Positions 9,198 to 22,700 of a stretch of 64,000 bases of DNA are shown here, piece after piece (the first letter of the stretch is position 1; the number at the start of each line of letters is the position of its first letter). Where the stretch lies: NCBI RefSeq assembly GCF_030545015.1, contig NZ_CP120653.1, positions 1,922,001-1,986,000 on the forward strand, written 5' to 3'. Under the pieces are notes generated by a model. It had not been told where the DNA came from, made no database searches, and saw only the letters and a program-made list of their open reading frames with translations. This DNA is from Myroides sp. JBRI-B21084. Its GTDB lineage: Bacteria > Bacteroidota > Bacteroidia > Flavobacteriales > Flavobacteriaceae. The position numbers and the translations under genes are program-made.

Positions 9198-9739
9198 GAT
9201 CCACTTAACCACATAACCAAAACATCAATTCAACTTTAAAACAGTTTTCAACATATACTAAATAAAAGAAAAATATATTTTTAAAATTTAAAAAAAGTTT
9301 CTTTTTAATAATGCTTGTTAATAGGTTGAATAACTTTTTTACTTTTTTATATGATTTGTTAGTTATTAGTAGTTATTAACATTATATTAACTTTTAAGAT
9401 ACTTAAAATCAATAATATAATATATTTAATGTTTATATCTATTTATCTTTTTAATAGTTTTATTTAATATTTTATTTTCAATTTTATGTGAATATCCCTG
9501 TTTATTTTGTTTATGAATGGTGAATATTTTTAAATACTTTTTTTGGTTTTATATTCTTTTTTTGTGTATTATACTTTTTAATCTATTTTTTTACAAATAG
9601 TTTTATAAACTTATCAACGTTTATTAACATAGGTTATTAATAAGTGTTTGTTGTTTATTAATAAATTGTAATTTAAATAGCTTTATTTATTTAAATATCA
9701 TATTATCAGTTAGTTAAGTTATAAAAATTAGATTCTTCT

Positions 9740-9786
9740 TGTAGAAATAGTTCTACATATAACTACCTGTAAATGAACTACATTTG
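9740..9786 (+). promoter_or_regulatory. Operator plus -7 element of the LuxR-type regulator gene
   Basis: The inverted repeat TGTAGAA-N4-TTCTACA (9740-9757) is followed, 21 bp after its CTACA arm, by TACATTTG (9779-9786), a match to the Bacteroidota -7 consensus TAnnTTTG. There is no TTG at -33; the inverted repeat covers that area, as expected for an activator-dependent promoter. The same geometry occurs before the adhesin gene. Confidence 0.6.
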
Positions 9787-9855
9787 TAATGGGTATAATA
9801 TAATTTATTAAATTATAACTGGTTATATAGTTACTTTCTTTTTACAACTAGTTTA

Positions 9856-10506
9856 ATGCATTATTTCATGGATCTTAATATAAAAAATAGCGTTATAATT
9901 ATTGCTGATACAAACCTTATATACGCACAAAATTTGGTTGATTCACTTTTAAGTTTTCATAAAAATGCTACTTTTTTAATAGCTAATTCGTTTAATGAAT
10001 TACAAAATTTAATAGAAAGTAATAATGTATATTTATTAATTACCGATATTTATTTTTACGATATCACTATTTTAAGTTCAATACCAATTTTTTTAAAACA
10101 AAACAAAAACCTTAAAATACTTATTAATTCCAATTTACCCGAAGAGATTTACGCGATACGCAGTATTTCTTCAGGGGCTCATGGTTATGTAACTAAAGAT
10201 AAACCTGTTAATTATTTACATAATGCAATACTACACGTATTACAAAATTCAAAATTTTTAAGCGATTTAATTCAAAATAAAATTGTAAATAGCTTTTTTA
10301 CAAATAGTTCTATTAATTTATTGAATAAACTTTCTAATCGCGAATTACAAATTGCACAATTTTGGTATAACGGTGTTAATAATGTTGATGTTGCTAAAAT
10401 ATTACAAATACAACCAGCTACTTTAAAAGGCTATTACAGAAACATTATTTTTAAAAAAACACAAGTAAACAGTTACCTTCAACTATTTCAACTATTTGAT
10501 TTGTAG
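9856..10506 (+). CDS. LuxR-family response-regulator-like transcription factor
   Basis: A 216-residue protein with a receiver-like domain (about 12-130) and a C-terminal LuxR-type helix-turn-helix (about 155-212, with LSNRELQIAQFWYNGVNNVD and the recognition-helix segment QPATLKGYYRNI). Asp64 is the likely phospho-acceptor and Lys is kept in GYVTKDK, but the N-terminal acidic pair is reduced to Asp18-Thr19, so phosphorylation may be weak or absent. No kinase is adjacent. It precedes the giant adhesin gene by 229 bp on the same strand, and both have the same inverted repeat upstream, so I infer that it controls itself and the adhesin. The ATG at 9856 could be replaced by the one at 9868. Confidence 0.8.
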   Translation: MHYFMDLNIKNSVIIIADTNLIYAQNLVDSLLSFHKNATFLIANSFNELQNLIESNNVYLLITDIYFYDITILSSIPIFLKQNKNLKILINSNLPEEIYAIRSISSGAHGYVTKDKPVNYLHNAILHVLQNSKFLSDLIQNKIVNSFFTNSSINLLNKLSNRELQIAQFWYNGVNNVDVAKILQIQPATLKGYYRNIIFKKTQVNSYLQLFQLFDL

Positions 10507-10556
10507 TTTTTTAAGTTTTATTTTTAACTTTTTATTACAAAATAACTTATTTAAAA

Positions 10557-10628
10557 TTTGTAGTATTAATTCTACAAATACTAATAAAAATATTCTACAA
10601 ATTAAAAATTAAAATCATAATAAATTTG
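10557..10628 (+). promoter_or_regulatory. Operator and -7 element of the giant adhesin gene
   Basis: The inverted repeat TTTGTAG-N8-CTACAAA lies at 10557-10578. A direct copy of its right part, TTCTACAAAT, occurs at 10570 and again at 10593, 23 bp apart. The second CTACA ends 21 bp before TAAATTTG (10621-10628), a TAnnTTTG-type -7 element. No -33 TTG is present. A leader of about 100 nt would precede the ATG at 10736. Confidence 0.6.
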
Positions 10629-10735
10629 TTACTGTATATTTATTAATAAGTTACTAATAAGTTTTTAACATAATTAGTACCTCTTTTTAAGTATAGTTAT
10701 AAAAAAAATAATATGAATTTTAAACAAAACCTTTT

Positions 10736-13700
10736 ATGAAGAGTAATTACTTTTTATTACTGGTACGGCATTTGCTATTCACACTTACCTTTATGGTTGG
10801 GGTGTCTGCATCGTCGCAGTCTTTTATAATTGGATTTCCTTCGCATAGTAGTATACCCACCCAAAACCCAAGGGATATTACTGTTTGTTATGAAAATACA
10901 CTATTAAAGGTGCGATTAGATGTTGCAGCAGCCTCCACAACAGGAGCAAATGTATCAGTTCAACTACCTACAGGGGTAGAGTATGTTCCGGGGTCTTTAA
11001 CTAAGATTAACGGAACAGCGGCATTAACCATTGCCGAAAATGGTGGCGGTGCCAATGCACCCAATTTTTTAATTGGTCCAAGTAATTTAGTTATTGGTCA
11101 ATTTATAGAGTTCACTATATCACGTAAAGCTACTTGTGCTTCACAGGCTTCAGTATTAACAGGTACAGTTTTTAAAGATATAGTTTCGGCTACTATTACA
11201 GGCGCAACTACAGCTACAGCTACTTCTTCTGCATATCAAGTAACTTATCCTGTTTTTAGTTTTTCGCAACCTGCAACCTTAACAAACGCAGTTTTAGGCC
11301 AAGTTGCTAGCCGTACTTTTACATTAAATAACGGCGGTAACGGTTCAACTAATACCATATATATGGAAATTAATTACCCAGCCAATAGTGTTGAATCTAC
11401 AGGTTTACAAATCACTGGCGGTACGGGTAGTGCAGGTACCGTAACATTAACACCTACTAGTACTACTGGTACGGTGGCTACAGGTATTACACATAACTAT
11501 ACCATTACAGCCGCTCAACTTTCGGGTGGAAGTTTAGATTTTGGTGAAAACCTAATTTTTACAGAAAGTTTTACAGTTCGTGGCTGTGGTGCACCTACTA
11601 CTTATAATGCTGGTTATGGTTCAGGGCAATTATCTACTAACTGGTGCCAAACAGTTACAGGTACAGGTTCTGTAGCTATGCAAAATGGTGTGCCTTCATT
11701 TTCTGCTCATACAAATGCTTTAGTTGGTTATGTTAATGAGTGTACACCTTTTCAAGTGAACTCAACTTATACTAATGGAGCAACAGGAAGTGCTGCTGCT
11801 GGTATGTATAATGTAGTTTTAGAAAAAGGGATAAAAGGACAAGGTAATTTCATAACAGGTTATCCTACAAATTTTTATCAGTTGTCTAATTTTAATGTTA
11901 ATGGTACTCCGGTAACGGCAACATTTGTTCCAACTGGTGTTTATGCTTCTAATTTAGGTCCACATGCGATAGCACAGGTAAATCTAAATAATATTTTTAC
12001 AACTGACCCTGATGGTGCAGGTGTTGGATTGTCAGATTTGGATGGTGATGGTTTCTTTGATGATTTACCAGCTGGGGCAACAGTTACACTAAATTATAAT
12101 TTTACACTAAATTGTTCTTATGTAGTAAATTGCCCTCAACCTGTTGATGTGCAAAATTTTGGTGGTGGTGTAAGATATAGCACAATGTGTGATGCTACCC
12201 AAATTGTTCCAAATTCATTAGGGGCAAGTGGCAATGCTCTACAATATCTTTTTACAGGAATTTCAATGAATGGATATGCTCCTGCTAATATTGAGCCTTC
12301 AACAAATTTTCAAGTTAGATTAAGTGCTGGTAGATATCAATGGGGAAGCTTTACCTATGGTACCAATAGTCGCATTGTTTATGAAATTACATTACCTCCT
12401 GGCGTTTCTGTGGTTGGTGGTACTTCTGGCACTACACAATGGGTTAACGGTGATTTTCCAAGTACCGCTACTCCTGTTACAGCTACATACAACCAAGTAG
12501 GACAGGTAGTAACAATAACATCACCTACTAATGCGTTTGGGTATGCATTTTTAAATCTAACCTACGATTGTATTGCTGGTGGTGGTGCTAGTACACTACC
12601 TCTTAGTTATAAAATCAGAAAAATTAATGATATAGTAACAGGCTGTGTTTGTAACTCAGACTTAGCATGTGGCAATCTTACAGTAAACACTTTTTGTCCG
12701 GGTCCTTGTTCGTTTATTACAACAGCAGTGCCTGTTGTTGAGCGTGCGGATAACTCATTAGGATGGACAGATAATACTTATACTACCAGACAATCTAGAG
12801 CTGCAATTTCTGCTTATGATTTATCTAAAGCATTGTATTTAGATGAAATAGAAATTAAAGGAAATGCGGTAATGGGGTCTAGTACAAATAATTCTAATTT
12901 GTACATACGTTTAGAATTACCTAAAGCTACAGGAAATTTAAGCAAGTTAACTCCTTTAAATACAGATGTAGTTATTAAAAGAGGGGGTGTAACTGTTGCT
13001 TCGGGTAATGTTACCACTTTTGTGCAAACAAATTCAACAACAACAAATCAGGTAATTGACTGGAATTTAACTTCTATACTACCAACAGGTGGTTTACTAT
13101 TAGGTGACGTTGTGGAAACTATTTCACGTTATCAAGTAGCAACTAACGATGGTTTACCGAGACATGATGTTCAATCTGGTGGAGCTTTTTACTTATACAA
13201 TTTAGATGCTAGTAATGTAAAAGAACGTTGTGTTGATAGAATTGCCGAAATGTATTTAGTTGGTACTGATGGTGTTGATGGTAGAAATGCCTTTAATTTT
13301 GCTGGATGTACAGAAACAAATGCAGGTTCTAATTTACAGCATTTTGCACGTCGTTTTGATACTGTAGGTGTTCAATATGCAAACGAATGGAGACCAACTA
13401 TGTATATCGAAAGAATAGATGTAACTATTCCTTCTCAATACAATATTATTGCTTCAAATTTTATAAATTCATTAACGTATGCTGGTCAAACTTATGACCA
13501 ATTCATACCAATGGTTCCAAATAGTGTATCAGGAGATACCCGAACCTATTTAAACCCTGGTACCTGGTTGCCTCTTCAACATACTATTACAAATAATTAT
13601 GGTGCTTGGACACGTTTTAGCCTACAACCAAATTGCTCTACAGTTGCGGGTAATGGTACAGGTAATATTAAAACGGTAACCTATATTAAAGATTATTACT

Positions 13701-16700
13701 ATCATTATGCAGACCAAGCGGTTAAACCAACTAATTGGGATAGAGTTGTAACTTATGATCAAGGTACTAACTACAGTTTAAAACCTGCTGTTACATTAAC
13801 TAACCAAACAGGTTCAATACAAGCAGCAAGTTCTACAGAAAGTTTTGTAGTTCGTATGGCTTCAACAGGTTTATCAACAGCTCCCTATACTTGGTTGGCA
13901 ATACCTACAATAGCAGGTGTAACTGTTACCCAAATTGAAGAAACAAGTACAGGTACAATAATAACTCCAACTGCTTATACAGGTGGGGTTTGGTTTCCTT
14001 TAAGTACTACTGGTTTAGCAACAGGTACATTTAAAGATTATCGTGTTACTTTTACATATGCTAATTGTAATCCTTTTGATGTTAATGTAATAGGCGGATG
14101 GAATTGTTCGTCTTATCCAACATCCCCAGATGAATACACATGTGGGCCAGCAACTGTTAATACTCCTTTTCATGTTGTTCCTCAACAGGCCGAGGTACAA
14201 ATTATAGCAGTAAGTATGGCTACAAACATTAATCTGTGTAGTCCAATGCAGTATGAGTACCGTATAAATTCTGCAGGTGCGGGTAATACTGTTAACAATA
14301 AGTTTAAAATAGATGTTCCTGTAGGTGCTACGGTTGTTCCAGGTTCAGTTTTAGCAGAGTATCCGGTAGGCTCAGGTAACTGGTTGCCAGTTATCGTTAC
14401 CGCTTCGGGTAGTTCTGTGATAGCTGATTTAACAAGCTATGTAAATTACCCAGTGCAAGGGTTACCAGGTACACTAACCGATGGTGGTGATGGTAACTTA
14501 CGATTAATGGGTATTCGTTTTCAGGTAAATACAAATTGCGATTTTATAGTAAATTCAAGTATTTATGTAAGTACAAGTGCCAATCGTTCATGTGGAGAAC
14601 CAGCAGTTGGAGATGGTACTGGAACACCTTCTATTAATGTAGGTGTGGCAGGTGTTTCTCCAGCAGTGGTTTTAGTACCGCAGTTTAATGCACCTACACC
14701 ACTTAATAATTGTTCAATGGCACCTGTTGCCTTTAATGATATAAAATTAAAAATTCAAACACCTCCATCAGTCGGTGCAACAGGTCTTGTACGTATATTA
14801 TTACCAGAAGGCTTTAATTATGTACCAGGTTCCTTTGGTTGTAGTTCTGTTAAATGTCCTACTTTCAATAGTGTAATAACTACAAGTGATGGAAAACGTT
14901 ATATAGAATTAACATTACCTTCAGCTTTAGTTACAGGAGATGAATTAGTATTTAATTTATCTATGTTACCAACAAGTAATATAGTATGTGGAACTCATGA
15001 AGTAACTTTGATTACTTTAGATAGAATTTCTGGTGTCGTTTGTCCGTCTGAACCTTCAGGTGTTTGTCCTGGAATATTAGCAGAAACAGGTAGAGCAGTA
15101 ACAAATATTATTGTTAATAAACCTCAATTAGATATTCAATCAGTTACTTACTCAAAAGCTATTCCTGCATGTGGTAATACATTGGCATTACCATCGCAAG
15201 TAATTATAAGCGTAAAAAATACAAGTACAATTAGTCAAACAAATAGTAATCCGGCTAATCCTGTTGTAGTTAATTTTTATGCTGCAGATTCAATGGGTAT
15301 ACCAACTGGTTCAATATTAGCTACATATACTATGACAGGTTCTATTGCAGCAGGTGCTACGGTTACAGAAACTGTTACAGGAATTTTAAATACCACAAGC
15401 ACAAATTTAGTTGCAGTTATTAGTGATACTTCAAATTGTGTTTGCACAGCAAGTAGTTTAGTAATAAATATTTTACCTATTACAACTTGTGATACAGCTA
15501 CAATGACAGCTGGTTCTCCAGTCACTGTAAATGTGGTAACAAATGATACAACGGGTGATACAGTTGATCCTACAACGGTTAGTTTAGTAGCATCATCTAT
15601 ACCAGGCGCAACTTGTGATGTTACAGATGCTAATGGCGATTGTACACAAGTTACCGTACCAGGTGAAGGTGTTTGGTCAGTAAACCCTACAACAGGTGCT
15701 GTTACATTTACACCAGCATCAGGTTTCACAGGTACACCAACACCAATTACTTATACAGTTGAAGATGCCGAAGGTAGTGAGTCTAATGCGGCTACCATAA
15801 CTTTAGATGTTTTACCAATTGCAACGAACGATGCAATGTGTTATACAGTTGGTACTTCTTCGGTTCAGGTAAATGTTTTAACAAACGATACAACAGGTGA
15901 TACCATTGTACCTACACGTGTTAGTTTAGTAGCATCAGCTTCGGCTACATCTATAGTAACTGATGCGCAAGGCGATGTTACTTCGTTTACCATTATTGGT
16001 GAAGGAGTTTGGAGTGTAAACACCACTTCAGGTTTAGTTACTTTTATACCGGCAGCAGGTTTCACAGGTACACCAACAGTTATATCTTACAAAGGATACG
16101 ACGCAGAAGGAAACGCTTCAAACAATGCTACCATAACTTTATCAACTGCGAATGCAGGGGTAATTAGTGGTACTTCTGAAGTTTGTTTAACTTCGCCGGT
16201 AACAACAGTTACTTATACAACTACTGGTACTGGTGGAACATGGAGTTCATCAAACACAACAGTTGCAACAGTTGATGCTTCTGGTGTGGTAACACCAAAA
16301 GCAGTGGGTACGGCAGATATTACATATAGTGTAGCAGCTACAGTTAATTGTCCTGCAGTTTCTGCAAAACGTACTATAACAGTAATTGCTCCTGTTGCAA
16401 TTACAATTACGCCAGCAACACCAGGTACTCTTTGTGTAGGTAGTTCTACTACTTTACATGCAGAACCAGCAGGTGGTACTTGGACATCAAATTCTTCAAA
16501 TGCAGTAATTACTGCTAATAATGCAGATGGAACTGCTTATGTTCAAATTAATGCAGCTGGAGATTATACGTTCAATTATTCACATCCAGGTGTTCCAGGT
16601 GTAAGCTGTCCAAATGCAATTCAAAGCTTTACTTTAGTAACAGGAGTTGCTTATCCAGCTACACCGTCTATTACTAATACCCCAGCAACTTGTAGTTCAG

Positions 16701-19700
16701 CAAACGTAGTTAAAATTACAAACTATGTTTCAACGGGTGTAAATTATGTATTTACTCCAGCTGGTCCTACGGTAGCAGCCGATGGCACAATTAGTGGTAT
16801 GACAGCAGGTGAAACCTATACAGTAAAAGCGGTTTCAACCTCAGGAAGTTGTTCAAGTGCAGCTTCAGTTACATTTAGTTTACAACCGCAATTTGGTACA
16901 CCAGCTGCACCAGTAAGTGGTGGAAATCAATCGGTATGTATTCCTACTGGCTCATCAGCTACTTTAACAGCGGTTGCGTCGTCACAAGCAGGTACTACCA
17001 TTACTTGGTATGAAAATAGCAATGGTACAGGTATAACAAGTCCAACTTATACATCTTCAACAGCGTATACAAGAACAATTTATGCTCAAGCTGTATCAAG
17101 TCAAGGTTGTGCAAGTGCATTAACAGCAGTTACACAAACTTTCTACGATGCACCTGTTATTACTAATTATACCACAAATGATCCTATTTGTGAGGTAAAT
17201 ACTAAAACATTATATGCAACAACTCCAGGAGGAGTTTGGACTGTACAGTCTGGAGGCGGTACTATATCTGCAGCTTCTTCTCCTAATGTGTTTACATATA
17301 CACCTGCAAATGTTACTACACCTACTTCTGTTACAGTTCGTTATACTTTAACTCCAGTAGCACCAAGTGTATGTCCACCGGCTACACATGATGTAACGTT
17401 TACAGTTAATCCAAATCCAGATGCACCAACGGTAGGATCTGTAATACATCCAACATGTATTAATGCAAACGGAAGTTTTAAAATAGCTAACTATTTAGCT
17501 ACGAATACTTATACTATTACATCAACCGATGGTGATGTAATATCAGGACCAACAGCAACTGGTACAGTTACTGCAACAGCCGGAACTTATACCATTTCAG
17601 TATCGAATACTTATGGTTGTACAGGATCTGCATCGATAGATGTAACATTAAATCCACAACCAGCAACACCGTTGACACCAACAATTAGCAATACGCCAGC
17701 AACATGTAGTTCGGCTAACATTGTTAAAGTTACAAATTTGGTAAGCGGTGTGAATTATGTAGTTTCACCAACAGGACCAACAGTTGACCTTACAACTGGA
17801 GTGATTTCTGGTATGATAGCAGGTGAAACCTATACTGTAAAAGCGGTTTCAATTCCAGGAGGTTGTTCAAGTGCAGCATCTACTTCGTTTAGTTTACAAG
17901 CACAATTGGTAACACCAGCTGCACCAACAAGCGGCGGCGATCAAGTTTCTTGTTCACCAGCAAGTTTAACAGCAACAGCATCAGCAGAAGCAGGAGCAAC
18001 AATAACTTGGTATGCAGATGCAACAAGTACCACACCAGTAACACCAACGTTAAGTACAGTTGGTATGGTAACGTATTATGCAGAAGCAACACTAGGAGCA
18101 TGTAAAAGTGCAACCCGTACTGCAGTAACATTGACAATTAATCAAACACCAACCGCTCCAACAAGTGGCGGAAATATTACGGAATGTGCTGCATCGCCAA
18201 TACAAACACTAACAGCGACAGCAACATCACCAGGTAATACAGTTGTTTGGTATACACAAGCAACAGGCGGAACAGCTCTTGCAACAGCACCAACGTTAAA
18301 TGCAGTAGGTACGGTAACATATTATGCAGAAGCAGTTACATCAGCAAACTGTTCAAGTACAACAAGAACGCCAGTTACATTAACAATCAATGCAACACCA
18401 GCTGCACCAACAAGCGGCGGCGATCAAGTTTCTTGTTCACCGGCAAGTTTAACAGCATCAGCATCAGCAGAAGCAGGAGCAACAATAACTTGGTATGCAG
18501 ATGCAACAAGTACTACACCAGTAACACCAACGTTAAGTACAGTTGGTATGGTAACGTATTATGCAGAAGCAACACTAGGAACATGTAAAAGTGCAACCCG
18601 TACACCGGTAACATTGACAATTAACCAAACACCAGATACGCCAACAATTAGCAATACGCCAGCAACATGTAGTTCGGCTAACATTGTTAAGGTTACAAAT
18701 TTGGTAAGCGGTGTGAATTATGTAGTTTCACCAACAGGACCAACAGTTGACGTTACAACTGGAGTGATTTCTGGTATGATAGCAGGTGAAACCTATAATG
18801 TAAAAGCGGTTTCAACTCCAGGAGGTTGTTCAAGTGCAGCATCTACTTCGTTTAGTTTACAAGCACAATTGGTAACACCAGCTGCACCAACAAGCGGCGG
18901 CGATCAAGTTTCTTGTTCACCAGCAAGTTTAACAGCAACAGCATCAGCAGAAGCAGGAGCAACAATAACTTGGTATGCAGATGCAACAAGTACCACACCA
19001 GTAACACCAACGTTAAGTACAGTTGGTACGGTAACGTATTATGCAGAAGCAACACTAGGAGCATGTAAAAGTGCAACCCGTACACTAGTAACATTAACAA
19101 TTAACCAAACACCAGAAGCTCCAACAAGTGGAGGAGATATAACTGAATGTGCTACATCGCCAATACAAACATTAACAGCGATAGCAACATCAACAGGTAA
19201 TACGGTTACTTGGTATACTCAAGCTACGGGAGGAACTATAGTTACTTCACCAACGTTAAATACAGTAGGTACGGTAACGTATTACGCAGAAGCAGTTACA
19301 TCAGCAAACTGTTCAAGTACAACAAGAACACCTGTAACATTAACTATAAAAGCGACACCAGCTGTACCAACTTTAGTTGAAATCATCCAACCAAGTTGTA
19401 CATCAGCAAATGGAAGTTTCAAAATAGGAAACTATTTAGCTACCAATACATACAGCATTACATCAGCAGACGGCTCTGTAATATCAGGCCCAACAGCAAC
19501 AGGTTTAGTAACAGCAGCAGCAGGTACGTATAGCATTAAATCAATATTAAATGGATGTGAAAGTACTCCGGTAACAGTAACGATAAACCCACAAGAATGT
19601 GCGGATATCGTAACAGTAAAAACCGACGGACAGACGATGTATGTAGCAGGTTCAACGGTAACATATACTATTACAGTAACCAATAATGGTCCAACAGCAG

Positions 19701-22700
19701 CAACTAATGTAACAGTAGCCGATACAGCACCAGCCGGAACAACAATTAGTTCATGGACAGGTAGTAACGGATCATCAGGAACAGGAGATGTTAACAATGT
19801 ATTACCAACATTAGCAGTAGGACAAACAGTTACTTATACAGTAAATGTAGCAGTACCAGCAACAATGACAGGTAATTTAACAAATACCGTAACCGTAACA
19901 AGTGTAACACCAGATCCAAATCCAGCGTGTACAACGTGTACCGATACCGATACTCCAAATACTACGTTTGCAGAGAACGATATCAACAACACGTATGCAG
20001 ATACACCAGTATCAGGAAACGTAAAAACAAACGATTCAGATGCAGAAGGACACGGACAAATGGTAACCCCTTCAATAACGGTAACACCAGAAGGTACATT
20101 ATTCTTAAATGCAAATGGAACCTATAATTTTATACCAGCAGCAGGCTTTACAGGCACGTTTGTACATACGTACACGATATGTGACAATGCAACGCCACAA
20201 GCATGTGATACGGCAACGTTAACAATTGAGGTAATGCCAGATCCAAGCGACCCAACATCACCAAATGATGTGGTAGCAAACAACGATACGGCAACAACAC
20301 CAGAAGGACAACCAGTAACAATTGACGTAAAAGCGAACGATTTCGATCCAAATGGAGATGCATTTGAAATAGATCCGACTTCAATCACTCAACCAGCAAA
20401 CGGAACAGTTACAGTTAACCCAGACGGAACGATTACGTACACACCAAATCCAGGCTTTGAAGGTACTGACACGTTCACTTACACAGTATGTGACGACGCA
20501 ACGCCAACACCAGCATGTGATACGGCAACAGTAAGCGTAAACGTAGTACCAGCAAACAACACGAACGAAACGTATGCAAACGACGATGCGTACAACGGTG
20601 ATCAATACCAACCAATCACAGGTAATGTATTAGACAATGATACAGATCCAGATGTAACAGGGAACGATCAATTTGTGACAGGTTATACCCAACCGGCTCA
20701 CGGAACGGTAACAATAGACCCAATCACAGGAGAGTTCACGTACACGCCAACAGACGAGTACACAGGACCGCTTAGTTTCACTTACACGATATGTGACAAC
20801 GGCACTCCGCAAGCATGTGACATAGCAACGGTTTACTTAACCATAAACCCAGCGAATGAAACATTAGCGGTGAACGACATCAACAATACGTATGAGAATA
20901 CGCCAGTATCAGGCAGTGTATCAACGAACGATAGTGATCCACAAGGACATACACAAACGGTAACTCCTTCAACAACCACAACGGCAGAAGGTACGTTAGT
21001 ATTAAATGCAAATGGAACCTATACGTTTACACCAGCAGCAGGCTTTACAGGCACGTTTGTACATACGTACACGGTATGTGACAGCGGCACGCCACAAGCA
21101 TGTGATACGGCAACGTTAACAATTGAGGTAATGCCAGATCCAAGCGACCCAACATCACCAAATGATGTGGTAGCAAACAACGATACGGCAACAACACCAG
21201 AAGGACAACCAGTAACAATTGACGTAAAAGCGAACGATTTCGATCCAAATGGAGATGCATTTGAAATAGACCCGACTTCAATCACTCAACCAGCAAACGG
21301 AACAGTTACAGTTAACCCAGACGGAACGATTACGTACACACCAAATCCAGGCTTTGAAGGTACTGACACGTTCACTTACACAGTATGTGACGACGCAACG
21401 CCAACACCAGCATGTGATACGGCAACAGTAAGCGTAAACGTAGTACCAGCAAACAACACGAACGAAACGTATGCAAACGACGATGCGTACAATGGCGATC
21501 AATACCAACCAATCACAGGTAGTGTATTAGATAACGATACAGATCCGGATGATAATGCAACAGGAAACATTCAAACGGTAAAATCGAATACGCAACCAGC
21601 ACACGGCTCGGTACAGATGAATCCAGACGGAACCTTTACGTATACTCCAACACCAGGAGACGAGTACACAGGACCGCTTAGTTTCACTTATGAGGTATGT
21701 GATAACGGCAATCCGCAAGCATGTGACATAGCAACGGTTTACTTAACCATAAACCCAGCGAATGAAACATTAGCGGTGAACGACATCAACAATACGTATG
21801 AGAATACGCCAGTATCAGGCAGTGTATCAACGAACGATAGTGATCCACAAGGACATACACAAACGGTAACTCCTTCAACAACCACAACGGCAGAAGGTAC
21901 GTTAGTATTAAATGCAAATGGAACCTATACGTTTACACCAGCAGCAGGCTTTACAGGCACGTTTGTACATACGTACACGGTATGTGACAGCGGCACGCCA
22001 CAAGCATGTGATACGGCAACGTTAACAATTGAGGTAATGCCAGATCCAAGCGACCCAACATCACCAAATGATGTGGTAGCAAACAACGATACGGCAACAA
22101 CACCAGAAGGACAACCAGTAACAATTGACGTAAAAGCGAACGATTTCGATCCAAATGGAGATGCATTTGAAATAGACCCGACTTCAATCACTCAACCAGC
22201 AAACGGAACAGTTACAGTTAACCCAGACGGAACGATTACGTACACACCAAATCCAGGCTTTGAAGGTACTGACACGTTCACTTACACAGTATGTGACGAC
22301 GCAACGCCAACACCAGCATGTGATACGGCAACAGTAAGCGTAAACGTAGTACCAGCAAACAACACGAACGAAACGTATGCAAACGACGATGCGTACAATG
22401 GCGATCAATACCAACCAATCACAGGTAGTGTATTAGATAACGATACAGATCCGGATGATAATGCAACAGGAAACATTCAAACGGTAAAATCGAATACGCA
22501 ACCAGCACACGGCTCGGTACAGATGAATCCAGACGGAACCTTTACGTATACTCCAACACCAGGAGACGAGTACACAGGACCGCTTAGTTTCACTTATGAG
22601 GTATGTGATAACGGCAATCCGCAAGCATGTGACACGGCAACGGTTTACTTAACCATAAACCCAGCGAATGAAACATTAGCGGTGAACGACATCAACAATA

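Larger units (their letters stand above)
8993..9855. other. AT-rich gene-free region, candidate chromosome origin
   Basis: 863 bp with no plausible gene, the longest such stretch in the window. All genes to the left (1-8992) run leftward and those to the right run rightward as far as 28555, the arrangement expected around an origin. Sequences resembling relaxed DnaA boxes occur: AGATCCACA (9108-9116), TTTTCAACA (9245-9253), TTATCAACG (9611-9619), each 7 of 9 to TTATCCACA. An exact-period direct repeat lies at 9128-9197, and three parS sites lie within 2.4 kb. None of this proves origin function. No dnaA gene is in the window. Confidence 0.45.
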
